Assembly (NCBI GenBank): GCA_030428885.1
Contig: JAUIEJ010000002.1
Span: 374,501-438,500 of the forward strand
Origin: Gemmatimonadota bacterium
GTDB lineage: Bacteria > Gemmatimonadota > Gemmatimonadetes > Longimicrobiales > Gaopeijiaceae
DNA length: 64,000 nucleotides
Direction: 5' to 3'
Shown: piece after piece, positions 35,900 through 45,251 of the stretch
How positions within the stretch are numbered: position 1 is the first letter of the stretch
Layout of the letters: each line of letters starts with the position of its first letter
Made by a program: the position numbers and the translations under genes
Notes under the pieces: generated by a model
Database searches by the model: none
Seen by the model: the letters and a program-made list of their open reading frames with translations, nothing else
What the model was told of the DNA's origin: nothing

Positions 35900-37110
35900 G
35901 AGGCTTCTCCGTCGCTGAGGGCATCGATCCCCGGCAGGGAGCGCCCCGCCAGGAGTTCCAGGGAGGCGCCGCCTCCGGTGGAGATGTGGGTCAGGCGCTC
36001 GGCCACCCCCGCCACTTCCGCCGCCGCCGCCGAATCCCCTCCGCCCAGGACCGTGACGGCGCCCGCGTCGGCGGCCTCGGCCACGGCCCGGGCCAGATGC
36101 CCCGTGCCGTGGCGGAACGGGTCGAGTTCGAAGACGCCCATGGGCCCGTTCCACACCACGGTCCGGGCCGAACGGATCTCATCGGCGAAGAGGGCCTCGG
36201 TGTCGGGCCCCACGTCGCCGATGCGGTCCCCGGCGGCCACCTCGGAGCGGGGCACGATCCGCACGTCGGCATCGGGAGCGATCTCGCGGGCGACCCGGAC
36301 GTCCACGGGCAGGAGGAGCTTGTCGCCCGCCCGGTCCAGGAGGTCCCGCGCCATGTCCACCCGATCGGGCTCCACGAGGGAGTCGCCGACCTCGAGTCCC
36401 ATGGCCAGGAAGAAGGTGTTGGCCATGGCTCCCCCCACCAGGAGTCGATCCACCCGGGGCAGGAGCGCCTCCACCACGTCGATCTTCCCGGAGATCTTGG
36501 CGCCGCCCAGGACCCCCACGAAGGGCCGCTCGGGATCGTCGAGGGCTTCGCCCAGGAAGGTGAGTTCCTTCTCCAGGAGCAGCCCCGCCACGGCGCGCCC
36601 TCCCGCCGCCCGCACCACCCGGGCCACGCCCTCGGTGGAGGCGTGGGCGCGATGGGCGGTGCCGAAAGCGTCGTTGACGTAGAGTTCGCCGTACCCCGCC
36701 AGAGCCTCGGCGAGGCTGGGGTCGTTGGCGGTCTCCCGGGGGTCGAATCGGGTGTTCTCCAGGAGGAGAATCTCACCGTCGCCCAGGGATTCCACGGCGG
36801 CCCGGGCCTCGGGGCCCACGAGATCGGCCACGAACCGCACCGGCGCCTCCAGGGCGTCGTCCAGGGCGCGGGCCACGGGCGCGAGGGAGTACTCGGGGTT
36901 CACGGTGCCCTTGGGCCGCCCCAGGTGGGACAGGAGCACCACCCGCCCTCCGGCGTCGGTCAGACGGCGGAGCGTGGGGAGGCAGGCCTGGATCCGGGTG
37001 TCGTCGGACACGCGCCCGTGGGAGAGGGGCACGTTGAGGTCGGCCCGGACCAGGATCCGACGGCCCCGAAGGTCGCCGTCGGGGAGGGCCGAAAGCAGGG
37101 TCTTCGCCAT
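35896..37110 (-). CDS. pgk: Phosphoglycerate kinase
   Basis: 404 residues. Family landmarks are RADLNVPLSHGRVSDDTRI, SHLGRPKG, LLLENTRFDPRE, NDAFGTAHRAHAS, VLGGAKISGKID and the nucleotide-side WNGPMGVFE and GGGDSAAAA. It makes ATP from 1,3-bisphosphoglycerate. The ATG at 37110 begins the first conserved segment (MAKTLLSAL). It lies 44 bp after the TonB/TPR gene and is coupled to tpiA. Confidence 0.96.
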   Translation of the reverse strand: MAKTLLSALPDGDLRGRRILVRADLNVPLSHGRVSDDTRIQACLPTLRRLTDAGGRVVLLSHLGRPKGTVNPEYSLAPVARALDDALEAPVRFVADLVGPEARAAVESLGDGEILLLENTRFDPRETANDPSLAEALAGYGELYVNDAFGTAHRAHASTEGVARVVRAAGGRAVAGLLLEKELTFLGEALDDPERPFVGVLGGAKISGKIDVVEALLPRVDRLLVGGAMANTFFLAMGLEVGDSLVEPDRVDMARDLLDRAGDKLLLPVDVRVAREIAPDADVRIVPRSEVAAGDRIGDVGPDTEALFADEIRSARTVVWNGPMGVFELDPFRHGTGHLARAVAEAADAGAVTVLGGGDSAAAAEVAGVAERLTHISTGGGASLELLAGRSLPGIDALSDGEAS

Positions 37111-37154
37111 GGCACCTGAAGGGTGGAGCTGGGGGGGGTTGGAGAGCCCGAAAC

Positions 37155-40007
37155 CTAGTCGAGCTCGTAGGCCGCCTCCAGCCCGGCCCCCACCGGGGCC
37201 GACTCGTCGGCCTCGGTCCGGATCCGCACCCCCGCCCGCTCCTCCACCACCTCCGATCCGTCGGGCCGTTCGACCCGCACGCGGATCGTGTAGACGCCCG
37301 ACGCCACGTCGGCGAGATCGAGGGTCAGGTACTCCACCGCCCGCCCGCCCCGCCCTGCGGGACTCCGGGTCCACTCGGTACCGAAGAGGGTCTGCCCCCC
37401 GGGACGGAACGACACCGCTCGGGACGCGCCCCCCTGGGCCGCCTCGAGCTCCACCTTGACCCGGTAGAACCGGTTGCCCTCGGCGGGAAGGTCGTACAGT
37501 TCGAAGAGGATCCCGACCTGGTCGTCGTCCACCACGTCGGGCCGCCCCAGGGGCGACACCCAGGCGTCGGTGCGCCCGATGTCCCGCTCCATGGGCGCCG
37601 CCGGACGCACCACCATGAGGTCGGAGATCCGGCGATCCTCGGTGGCGTCGGCGCCGCGGAAGGCCGGGAGCCGGAGCGCGGCGGCCTGGTGGGTCCGGGG
37701 GTTGTAGAGCTCCACGGCGAGGCCGGCCGCGTCGGCGCCGAAGCCCGTGCGCAGCCGCACCGAGTCACCGGCGATGCGCCGGGTCGTGGCGCTCAGCCGC
37801 GACCCGTCGGCCGCCAGCACGAAGAGCCCGAGATCGAGGGAGTCGCCCTCGAAGGTCTCCAGCGCCTGGGGCACCTCGAGCTGGACGTCGAGTTCCCCGG
37901 TCCCCGGCGCGTCGCCCCGGAAGCGGGCGGCCTGAGCCGGGAGGGAGAAGAGCGACCGGGCCCGGGTGCCGTACCAGTGGGGGAAGACGCTGCGGAGGTC
38001 TTCCAGGTAGGCCGCGGCTTCGGGCGTGTACGTGCGGGTGTCGGAGGTGGCCGGCCTGGAGAAGGTCAGGTCGGGCCCCTGCCCGTAGTCCCAGAACTCC
38101 GTCCGGAGATCGGCCGTGCCGAAAGCCCGCACCGTCTCGGGCCGGCCGTAGCGCAGCCAGAGCCGGGCGGCGTCGGAGTCGAGCCCGCCGAACCGGAGGT
38201 AGGCGTACGCCGCCCGGGCCAGGTGCTCGGTCTCCCGCTCGTTCACCGAGGTGTTGAGGATGGGGTCCAGATTGCGCCACGGATCCTCGCCCTCGGACCC
38301 CGCGTCGAGATCGAGGACCGCCACGTCGCGGAAGGTCGCCTCGACGTCCTCACCCAGCACCACGAAGGCCTGGGAGAAATCGTCCAGGGCTTCTTCGGCG
38401 CGCCCGAGGCGCTGGAGGGCCAGCCCGCTCAGCAGGAAACTGTAGGGATGCCCCTGGGTGGCCCACGCGAACCGACGGGCCCCGTTGAGCACGTCGCGCC
38501 AGATCCCGTCGTCGGCGGCGTCCAGGAGAATCGCCACGTTGGCGCCCACGTGACCCGGGAAGGCGTCCAGGGCGGCCTCGAAGCGCTCCACCATGGCCCG
38601 GCGCTCGGCCGGGCCGTCGCCCACGGGCTCGAAGGAGGCGGCCATGACGGCCCCCAGGTCGGCGGGGCAGACGTAATTCCAGGCCACCAGGGTGCCGATC
38701 TCCGAGCCGGCGCCGTCGCGGCGGGAGCAGGCCAGCCCGTCCAGGGCCTGGGCGGGCACGCTGCCCAGGTGGGCCGACGTGAGCCACGACTCCCGCACGA
38801 TGCTCCCGAGCTCGAAGTTCAGCTCCGCCACCAGGCGGGGCGACACCGGCCGGGCGCCGCGGTTCGCGCGCTCGAGGCCGCGGGCGAGAAGATCCCGGGC
38901 CTCGGCCCGCAGGCCCTGCTTGCGGCGGATGCGGGCCAGGGCCAGGGGCGGCGCCGGGTTGTCGGGGTCCCGGGCCATGGCCCGCTCCAACTCCCGCACC
39001 ACGTCGCTACGCCACCGCAGGGGACTCACCCCCGCCGGCGGCTCCCCGGCCAGGACTCCGTCCAGCGACCCCAGGCGGGCCTCCACCGATTCCTCCGACT
39101 CGCCCATGGCCAGACCCAGGAGTTCCCGGGCCTCCATGCGGATGTTCGTCGGCACCGAGAACGTCAGGGGCCCCTCGTCGGGGAGTTCGTAGGCGAACCC
39201 GTCGGGGAGTTCGGGATCGGCCACCGGCACCACCTCGGGAGGCGTCCACTCCTCCTCCAGGGGCACGGGCTCGAACACCAGGTCGAACTCCACGTAGGTC
39301 CCCACGGGGACTCCGTCGCGGGTCGCGGGGTGGAACCGGAGCGATCGCGCTCCCTGCATGGCGGCGCGGTCCAGCGCCGGCACGCCGGAGTTCCGGTGGG
39401 CCTGGACGTTGTCCACCGACCCGTCCTCGGCCACCCAGAGGAGGAGTCCCACGGTTCCCCCTACCCCGGCCCGCTGGAGGGCCTCGGGGTAGTGACGACG
39501 GATGACCTCCCGGTCGGCGCCTTCGTCCACCAGCGTCGGGAAGGTCATGGCCACCGGGCTGAAGGCCGGCAGTTCCTCGACCGACGCGGCGGTGACCACC
39601 TCCGCGGCGGGCTGGGACGGCGCCGGCACCCGCACCGCGGGGAGGGTCGTGGTGGGCACGGCCTCCGCCGAGCCCTGGGGCACCATCACGGGGATCTCAG
39701 CCACCACCGGCGCCGGAGCCTGGAAGGCGTCCAGGAGCCGCTGGAATCCGTCCACCAGCGACGCCCGAGCCGGCGGCACGGCCAGCCCGGTGAGGGTGAG
39801 GGACACCACCGACGCCGCCACCAGGCGACGCACGAAGGCGCCGCCGGGGCGTCGGGGGCCCCGGATCCACCGCGCCTCGAGTTCGGCCTCGAGTTCGGGG
39901 GCGAACGACGGCCGCTCGGCGGCGGAGAACCGCGCCAGTTCGGCGTCGAGTTCCGCCAGATCGGGCGGGAGCCCGGAGAGGGGCTCGGGGTGAGAAGGCT
40001 GGTTCAT
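37155..40007 (-). CDS. Large membrane protein: anti-sigma-like N terminus, TonB C-terminal-type domain, TPR, GWxTD-like domain
   Basis: 950 residues. A 58-residue cytoplasmic segment (DLAELDAELARFSAAERPSF and acidic helices) precedes one membrane helix (about 61-79). Outside follow a Pro-rich linker and a TonB C-terminal-type domain (about 172-250: PEALQRAGVGGTVGLLLWV, DGSVDNVQAHRNSG, FHPATRDGVPVGTYVEFDLVF). TPR-like helices lie near 320-540, and a GWxTD-like part near 580-690 (ARLWLRYGRPETVRAFG, TEFWDYG). A beta-rich tail ends the protein. The gene starts 28 bp after an ECF sigma gene, so the short cytoplasmic part could bind that factor. This role is inference; no zinc anti-sigma motif is present. 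Confidence 0.75.
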   Translation of the reverse strand: MNQPSHPEPLSGLPPDLAELDAELARFSAAERPSFAPELEAELEARWIRGPRRPGGAFVRRLVAASVVSLTLTGLAVPPARASLVDGFQRLLDAFQAPAPVVAEIPVMVPQGSAEAVPTTTLPAVRVPAPSQPAAEVVTAASVEELPAFSPVAMTFPTLVDEGADREVIRRHYPEALQRAGVGGTVGLLLWVAEDGSVDNVQAHRNSGVPALDRAAMQGARSLRFHPATRDGVPVGTYVEFDLVFEPVPLEEEWTPPEVVPVADPELPDGFAYELPDEGPLTFSVPTNIRMEARELLGLAMGESEESVEARLGSLDGVLAGEPPAGVSPLRWRSDVVRELERAMARDPDNPAPPLALARIRRKQGLRAEARDLLARGLERANRGARPVSPRLVAELNFELGSIVRESWLTSAHLGSVPAQALDGLACSRRDGAGSEIGTLVAWNYVCPADLGAVMAASFEPVGDGPAERRAMVERFEAALDAFPGHVGANVAILLDAADDGIWRDVLNGARRFAWATQGHPYSFLLSGLALQRLGRAEEALDDFSQAFVVLGEDVEATFRDVAVLDLDAGSEGEDPWRNLDPILNTSVNERETEHLARAAYAYLRFGGLDSDAARLWLRYGRPETVRAFGTADLRTEFWDYGQGPDLTFSRPATSDTRTYTPEAAAYLEDLRSVFPHWYGTRARSLFSLPAQAARFRGDAPGTGELDVQLEVPQALETFEGDSLDLGLFVLAADGSRLSATTRRIAGDSVRLRTGFGADAAGLAVELYNPRTHQAAALRLPAFRGADATEDRRISDLMVVRPAAPMERDIGRTDAWVSPLGRPDVVDDDQVGILFELYDLPAEGNRFYRVKVELEAAQGGASRAVSFRPGGQTLFGTEWTRSPAGRGGRAVEYLTLDLADVASGVYTIRVRVERPDGSEVVEERAGVRIRTEADESAPVGAGLEAAYELD

Positions 40008-40035
40008 CGAATCTATGGGCGACCGTGTCGCATCG

Positions 40036-40650
40036 TCAGGTATTCGGAGCGTCGAGCTTCTCGACGGCGGTCTTCAGCCGCTTGAGGGCCCGATGCAGTC
40101 GCACCGCCACGGCGTTGTTGCTGATGCCCAGGGCCTCGGCGATCTCGCTGTTGCCCAGGCCCGCGCCGTAACGGAGGGAGAGGATCTCCTGGTCGGCACG
40201 CCGCAGCGTCTGATTGCCGTTCAGGAGCTTCTGGATGCGTTCCTGCCGCAGCACCCGCTCGTCCTGGGAGGGGACGTCGGCCACCAGGTCGGGAACACGA
40301 TCCAGGGAGACGTGGAGCGACCCCCGGCGCCGAAGCGCCCGGAGGTGGTCCGTCACCGCGTTGCGGGCGATGCGGAGGAGCCAGGTTCGCGGCGAGGCGA
40401 GGTTGGCGTCGTAGCGGTCCAGGGACCGCAGGGCCTTCATGAAGACCTCCGAGGTCACGTCCTCGGCGGCTTCCCGCGTGGCGACCCGGAAGCGCACGTA
40501 CCGGTAGACCACCGAACGGTGATCGTGGTACCAGGCCTCGAAGTCGTGGGGAAGCGCGCTCTCCCGGACCGGAACGCTCCGCCCCTCCCGGGGCCGTACG
40601 TCCGCGTCCTGCCCGGACTCCACCGTCGAACCCACCGCACGTCTCGTCAT
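40036..40650 (-). CDS. ECF sigma factor
   Basis: 204 residues. Region 2 (EDVTSEVFMKALRSLDRYDANLASPRTWLLRIARNAVTDHLR) and region 4 (RADQEILSLRYGAGLGNSEIAEALGISNNAVAVRLHRALKRLK) are clear. About 33 residues precede region 2. No ordinary anti-sigma gene is adjacent; the next gene encodes the large membrane protein with TonB and TPR parts, the likely partner. Confidence 0.92.
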   Translation of the reverse strand: MTRRAVGSTVESGQDADVRPREGRSVPVRESALPHDFEAWYHDHRSVVYRYVRFRVATREAAEDVTSEVFMKALRSLDRYDANLASPRTWLLRIARNAVTDHLRALRRRGSLHVSLDRVPDLVADVPSQDERVLRQERIQKLLNGNQTLRRADQEILSLRYGAGLGNSEIAEALGISNNAVAVRLHRALKRLKTAVEKLDAPNT

Positions 40651-40667
40651 GTCCGGTAGTACGCAAT

Positions 40668-40701
40668 CCGGGGGCGCGGGTTACACAGCCCGCGCCCCCG
40701 G
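40668..40701 (-). terminator. Hairpin terminator after gap
   Basis: A perfect 13-bp stem (CCGGGGGCGCGGG, 40668-40680, with CCCGCGCCCCCGG, 40689-40701) encloses an 8-nt loop. It lies 49 bp beyond the gap stop and 17 bp before the ECF sigma start. ATTGCG follows on the minus strand, a weak T content. It separates the yicC-to-gap run from the sigma gene. Confidence 0.6.
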
Positions 40702-40750
40702 AGCCCGTGGGACGGCCCCGGAGGGCCTGCCGAAACGAGGGGCCTGCGAC

Positions 40751-41761
<1,011 letters not shown>

Positions 41762-41775
41762 GAAAACTCCTTGGG

Positions 41776-42522
41776 CTAGGAGGACGAGCCCACCGGACGG
41801 GGCAGCGCCCGGGCGAATGCCGCAGCGGTGACCCGCCGGGCGCCGAGGCGGGAAAGCACCTCGGTAGCGGACACCGCGGTTGCACCGGTGGTGAGCACGT
41901 CGTCCACGAGAATCGTGTGGAATGGTGCGCCGATCCGATGGGCCTCCGGCCCCGGCTCGAACGCCTCCGAGACGTTAGCCCGGCGCTGGTCCGCGGGCAA
42001 GGCGACCTGGCTCGACGAAGCGGGGTTCCGGACGAGCGCCTCCACCACCTCCAGATCGAGGATCCGGGCCAGGGCATCGGCCAGGATCCGGGCCTGATTG
42101 TACCCCCGTCGTCGGCGGCGGCGCGCCGTGGTGGGCACCGGCACCAGCACCGCCGGTCGGGGCACCCCAGGAGCGGCCAGGCGGGGGGCCATGCGGCGGG
42201 CCATGACGTCGGCGGCCAGGCGCCAGCCGCCGTACTTCAGGGCCTGGACCAGGGCGTCGGCCGGCGGCTCCAGGGCCGCGCCGGCCACGGCCCGCTCCAG
42301 GGCCTCGGGCCACTCGTCGCAGCGGCCGCACCGGACCGGTCGATCCCGGCCCGTGCCCCGGGGCAGATCGCACCGGGGGCACCGGGGGGCCGGAGGGAGG
42401 CGCAGCCGGAGCCGGCAGTCGAGGCAGAGCGCGGGAGGGGAGCCGCCGTCGGAGGGGTCGGCCACGTGGGCCCCACATCCGAGACATCGGAGCGGCAGGA
42501 GAAACCGGAGCAGGCCGCTCAC
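41776..42522 (-). CDS. comF: ComF family protein (phosphoribosyltransferase fold)
   Basis: 248 residues. Four CxxC pairs in the first 65 residues (CLGC, CLDC, CPRC, CGRC) form an N-terminal zinc part. A phosphoribosyltransferase-like domain ends with the PRPP motif [13 protein letters not shown]. ComF proteins assist DNA uptake at the cytoplasmic side in naturally competent bacteria; many non-competent species keep one. The GTG start overlaps the aroE stop (GTGA). Confidence 0.88.
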   Translation of the reverse strand: MSGLLRFLLPLRCLGCGAHVADPSDGGSPPALCLDCRLRLRLPPAPRCPRCDLPRGTGRDRPVRCGRCDEWPEALERAVAGAALEPPADALVQALKYGGWRLAADVMARRMAPRLAAPGVPRPAVLVPVPTTARRRRRRGYNQARILADALARILDLEVVEALVRNPASSSQVALPADQRRANVSEAFEPGPEAHRIGAPFHTILVDDVLTTGATAVSATEVLSRLGARRVTAAAFARALPRPVGSSS

Positions 42523-43367
42523 GGACCCCGGAGAGAGAGGGCGCTCCGCATGGCGTCCAGGGGCACCGGATCGCCGAACCAGCGGCGGAAGGCCGCCGCC
42601 CCCTGAAGCACGAGCATCTCCCGGCCGTCGGCGGCGGGAAGGCCCCGTGCCCGGGCGGCGCGTACCAGGGGCGTACCCGAGGGCCCGTACACCAGATCGA
42701 GCACGGCGCCCACCCGCGCCGGCCCGTCCAGATCCACGGGAAGGGGGTCGCCGTCGGACAGTCCGATGGAGGTGGCCTGGACCACCAGATCCAGATCCAG
42801 CCCCTGGAGGGCGTCGAGCCCCCCTCCGACCCGTGCCCGCCCGGCCCCCATCTCGTCGACCAGCGCCTGCGCCCGTTCCCGGGACCGGTTCACCACCACC
42901 ACCTCGCCGGCGCCGTCGTCCACGAGACCGGCCAGGGCCGCCCGGGCCGCGCCCCCCGCTCCCACCAGGGCGACGCGACCGCCGGCGACGCCCCCGGGGA
43001 GGAGGGCCGCCACGGCACCCCGGAATCCCGCCACGTCGGTGTTGTCGCCCCACACCTCCCCGTCCCGGGCCCAGAAGGTGTTGCAGGCTCCGGTCCGCTC
43101 CACTTCCGGGGTCGTCCGGTCCACCGCCGCCGCGGCCCGGGCCTTGTGGGGCACGGTCACGTTTCCGCCGCCTCCGGCCAGCGCCAGTCCCCGGAGCAGT
43201 CCCCCGATCTCGTCGTCGCCGCAGTTCAGGGCCACGTAGACGGCGTCCAGCCCCCGGGCCTCCAGCGCTGCGCCGTGGAGATCGGGCGAGAGGGAGTGCC
43301 CCACCGGCCGGCCCAGGACGGCGAAGACCCGGGTCGCGGCGGTGACGGCGGGCCGGGGCGAGGTCAC
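42519..43367 (-). CDS. aroE: Shikimate dehydrogenase
   Basis: 282 residues. Substrate residues lie in GHSLSPDLHGAAL and NVTVPHKARA with its catalytic Lys; D in WGDNTDVAGF is the partner. The NADP fold has VALVGAGGAARAAL and VVNRSRERA, where N-R-S/T-x-x-R marks NADP preference. The start is a GTG in a 4-bp overlap with the upstream phosphatase gene. Confidence 0.94.
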   Translation of the reverse strand: MTSPRPAVTAATRVFAVLGRPVGHSLSPDLHGAALEARGLDAVYVALNCGDDEIGGLLRGLALAGGGGNVTVPHKARAAAAVDRTTPEVERTGACNTFWARDGEVWGDNTDVAGFRGAVAALLPGGVAGGRVALVGAGGAARAALAGLVDDGAGEVVVVNRSRERAQALVDEMGAGRARVGGGLDALQGLDLDLVVQATSIGLSDGDPLPVDLDGPARVGAVLDLVYGPSGTPLVRAARARGLPAADGREMLVLQGAAAFRRWFGDPVPLDAMRSALSLRGP

Positions 43368-43840
43368 GGATCCAGCACCGACGACAGCCGGTCCAGAGCG
43401 CCGGCCACCAGCACCTCCAGCGCCCGGAAGGTCTCGGCGTACACGATGTCGTCGCCGCCGAAGGGGTCCGGGACCCCGGCGTCGGACTCCCCGGCGAAGC
43501 GGGTGAGGAGATCGACCTTCTCCCCTCCGCCCAGAGCCACCACCCGGGCCACGTGGGACGCGGACATGGTGAGGACGACGTCGGCTTCGTCCACCAGGGC
43601 CGGCGTCAACGCCCGGGCCCGGTGGTCCGTGAGGTCGAGGCCGTGGGCCGCGCCGGCGCGAAGCGATCCGTCCGACGCCGGCGCTCCTTCGTACGCCGCG
43701 GTCCCCGCCGACGACACCGCCACGTGCCTCCATCCCCGGGCGGCGAGTTCGCGCAGGGCCAGGGCCTCGGCCAGGGGGCTGCGGCAGGTGTTGCCGGTGC
43801 AGACGAAGAGCACCCGGTACGGCTCGGGGGAATCGGTCAC
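43364..43840 (-). CDS. Low-molecular-weight protein tyrosine phosphatase family protein
   Basis: 158 residues. The phosphate loop CTGNTCRS (C14 to R20) fits Cx5R(S/T), and the general acid Asp is in VPDPFGGDD. Families with this fold include tyrosine phosphatases, arginine phosphatases and arsenate reductases; the loop and DPF acid favour a phosphatase. The start is a GTG overlapping the tsaC stop by 4 bp. Linkage to tsaC/sua5 is common in several phyla. Confidence 0.88.
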   Translation of the reverse strand: MTDSPEPYRVLFVCTGNTCRSPLAEALALRELAARGWRHVAVSSAGTAAYEGAPASDGSLRAGAAHGLDLTDHRARALTPALVDEADVVLTMSASHVARVVALGGGEKVDLLTRFAGESDAGVPDPFGGDDIVYAETFRALEVLVAGALDRLSSVLDP

Positions 43841-44538
43841 GGGAGTCGGGTCTCCGGTGGCGGAGGAGGGGCGGAGGAGGGGGCGGAGAGACGGGGGAGC
43901 ACGCAGCGCAGCCGATCCAGGGGGACGGCGCCGGAGCGGAGGACGCGAGGCTCGGCGCCGGTGCAGTCCACCAGGGTAGACGGAGGACTGGGCGGGAGCG
44001 TTCCCCCGTCCACCACCACCACGGTGTCGCCGGACGGGCCCGCCCCCTCCAGGACCCGGGCCACGCCCGCGGCATCGGAGGCCGGCGCCGCCCCGGGGAG
44101 GTTGGCCGACGTGCTGGTCAGGGGCTCTCCCAGGGCCTCCACCAGCGCCCGGACCACCGGGTGGGGGCTGCGGCGCACGGCCACGCCGCCGCCCGCCCCC
44201 CGCACTCCCGTCGGGTAGCGCCCGTGGGGATCGGCCAGGACCAGGGTGAGGGCCCCGGGCCAGAACGCCCGGGCGAGCTCCCGGGCCTCGTCGGTCCACA
44301 CCAGGCCCGACACCGCGTCGTCGTGGGGAATCAGGAGCAGAAACGGACGCTCGGGATCCCGCCGCTTCAGCGCCGACAGGGCGGCCAGCGCAGGGGGCGT
44401 CGTGCGCCCCCCGAAGCCGTAGACCGTGGCGGTGGGATAGGCCAGGATGCCGTCGCGCCGGACGTGGGCCAGGGCCGGCGCCAAGGCCCCTTCCAGCGCC
44501 TCGGGGTCCACCTCCAGGCCCCGGACGTCGACCCTCAC
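43837..44538 (-). CDS. tsaC: L-threonylcarbamoyladenylate synthase (Sua5/YrdC/TsaC)
   Basis: 233 residues. The core motifs are ILAYPTATVYGFGG, ALKRRDPERPFLLLI, FWPGALTLVL, VAVRRSPHPVVRAL and PLTSTSANLPG. It makes threonylcarbamoyl-AMP for t6A modification of ANN-decoding tRNAs. No complete C-terminal Sua5 domain is present, so it is the YrdC/TsaC type with a 35-residue tail. The start is a GTG overlapping the ispD stop. Confidence 0.9.
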   Translation of the reverse strand: MRVDVRGLEVDPEALEGALAPALAHVRRDGILAYPTATVYGFGGRTTPPALAALSALKRRDPERPFLLLIPHDDAVSGLVWTDEARELARAFWPGALTLVLADPHGRYPTGVRGAGGGVAVRRSPHPVVRALVEALGEPLTSTSANLPGAAPASDAAGVARVLEGAGPSGDTVVVVDGGTLPPSPPSTLVDCTGAEPRVLRSGAVPLDRLRCVLPRLSAPSSAPPPPPETRLP

Positions 44539-45251
44539 ACGCCCTCCTCGGGGTGGGCCACGTACCACTCGGCCAGGGGGAGGTCGTCGGGACGGGTGAC
44601 CTTGAGGTTGCGGGGGGCTCCCCGGACCATGCCCACCCTCCCCCCCACGGCCTCCACCAGAGACGCGTCGTCGGTGGCCCGGGCCGCCAGCTCGGGACTC
44701 CGGGCCAGCTCCGCCAGGGCGCGCCGGAAGAGGGCCGCGGGAAACCCCTGGGGGGTCTGGGCGTGCCACAGTCCGGCCCGGGGCGGCGTGTCCACGATGT
44801 GGTCGTCGGCGTCGACCCGCTTGAAGGTGTCCACGGCGGGCAGGCCCGCCACCGCTCCGTCGCCCCGGCTCGCCCCCTCCACCACCCGGTGGACCACGGC
44901 GTCGGGGAGGAGGGGCCGGGCGGCGTCGTGGACCAGGATCACGTCGAGATCCTCGGGGAGGGCCGCCACGGCGCGGGCCACCGACGCGGCCCGGGTATCG
45001 CCCCCGGCCACCACGGCGATGCGCGGATCCAGAGCCGGGAGCCAGGCCGGCGGCGAGGCGGCGTCGTCGGGAGAGAGGGCCACGGCCACCGCCACCACGT
45101 CGGGGCGCCTCAGGAAGACGTCGAGAGAGCGGGCCAGAATGGGCCGACCGGCGAGTTCCAGCCAGGCTTTCCGTCGCCCGCCCATGCGCCTCCCCTGCCC
45201 CGCCGCCGGGACCGCCAGGCCCACGCGCACGCCCGAGTCGGACGCCGTCAC
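44535..45251 (-). CDS. ispD: 2-C-methyl-D-erythritol 4-phosphate cytidylyltransferase
   Basis: 238 residues. The nucleotide motif is VPAAGQGRRMGG, with K in RKAWLELAGRPIL, VHDAARPLL, and later TPQGF and ATDDASLVE. It catalyses the CTP-dependent step of the MEP isoprenoid pathway. The GTG start overlaps dnaB (GTGA), so an isoprenoid gene is coupled to a replication gene. IspF is not fused or adjacent. Confidence 0.93.
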   Translation of the reverse strand: MTASDSGVRVGLAVPAAGQGRRMGGRRKAWLELAGRPILARSLDVFLRRPDVVAVAVALSPDDAASPPAWLPALDPRIAVVAGGDTRAASVARAVAALPEDLDVILVHDAARPLLPDAVVHRVVEGASRGDGAVAGLPAVDTFKRVDADDHIVDTPPRAGLWHAQTPQGFPAALFRRALAELARSPELAARATDDASLVEAVGGRVGMVRGAPRNLKVTRPDDLPLAEWYVAHPEEGV

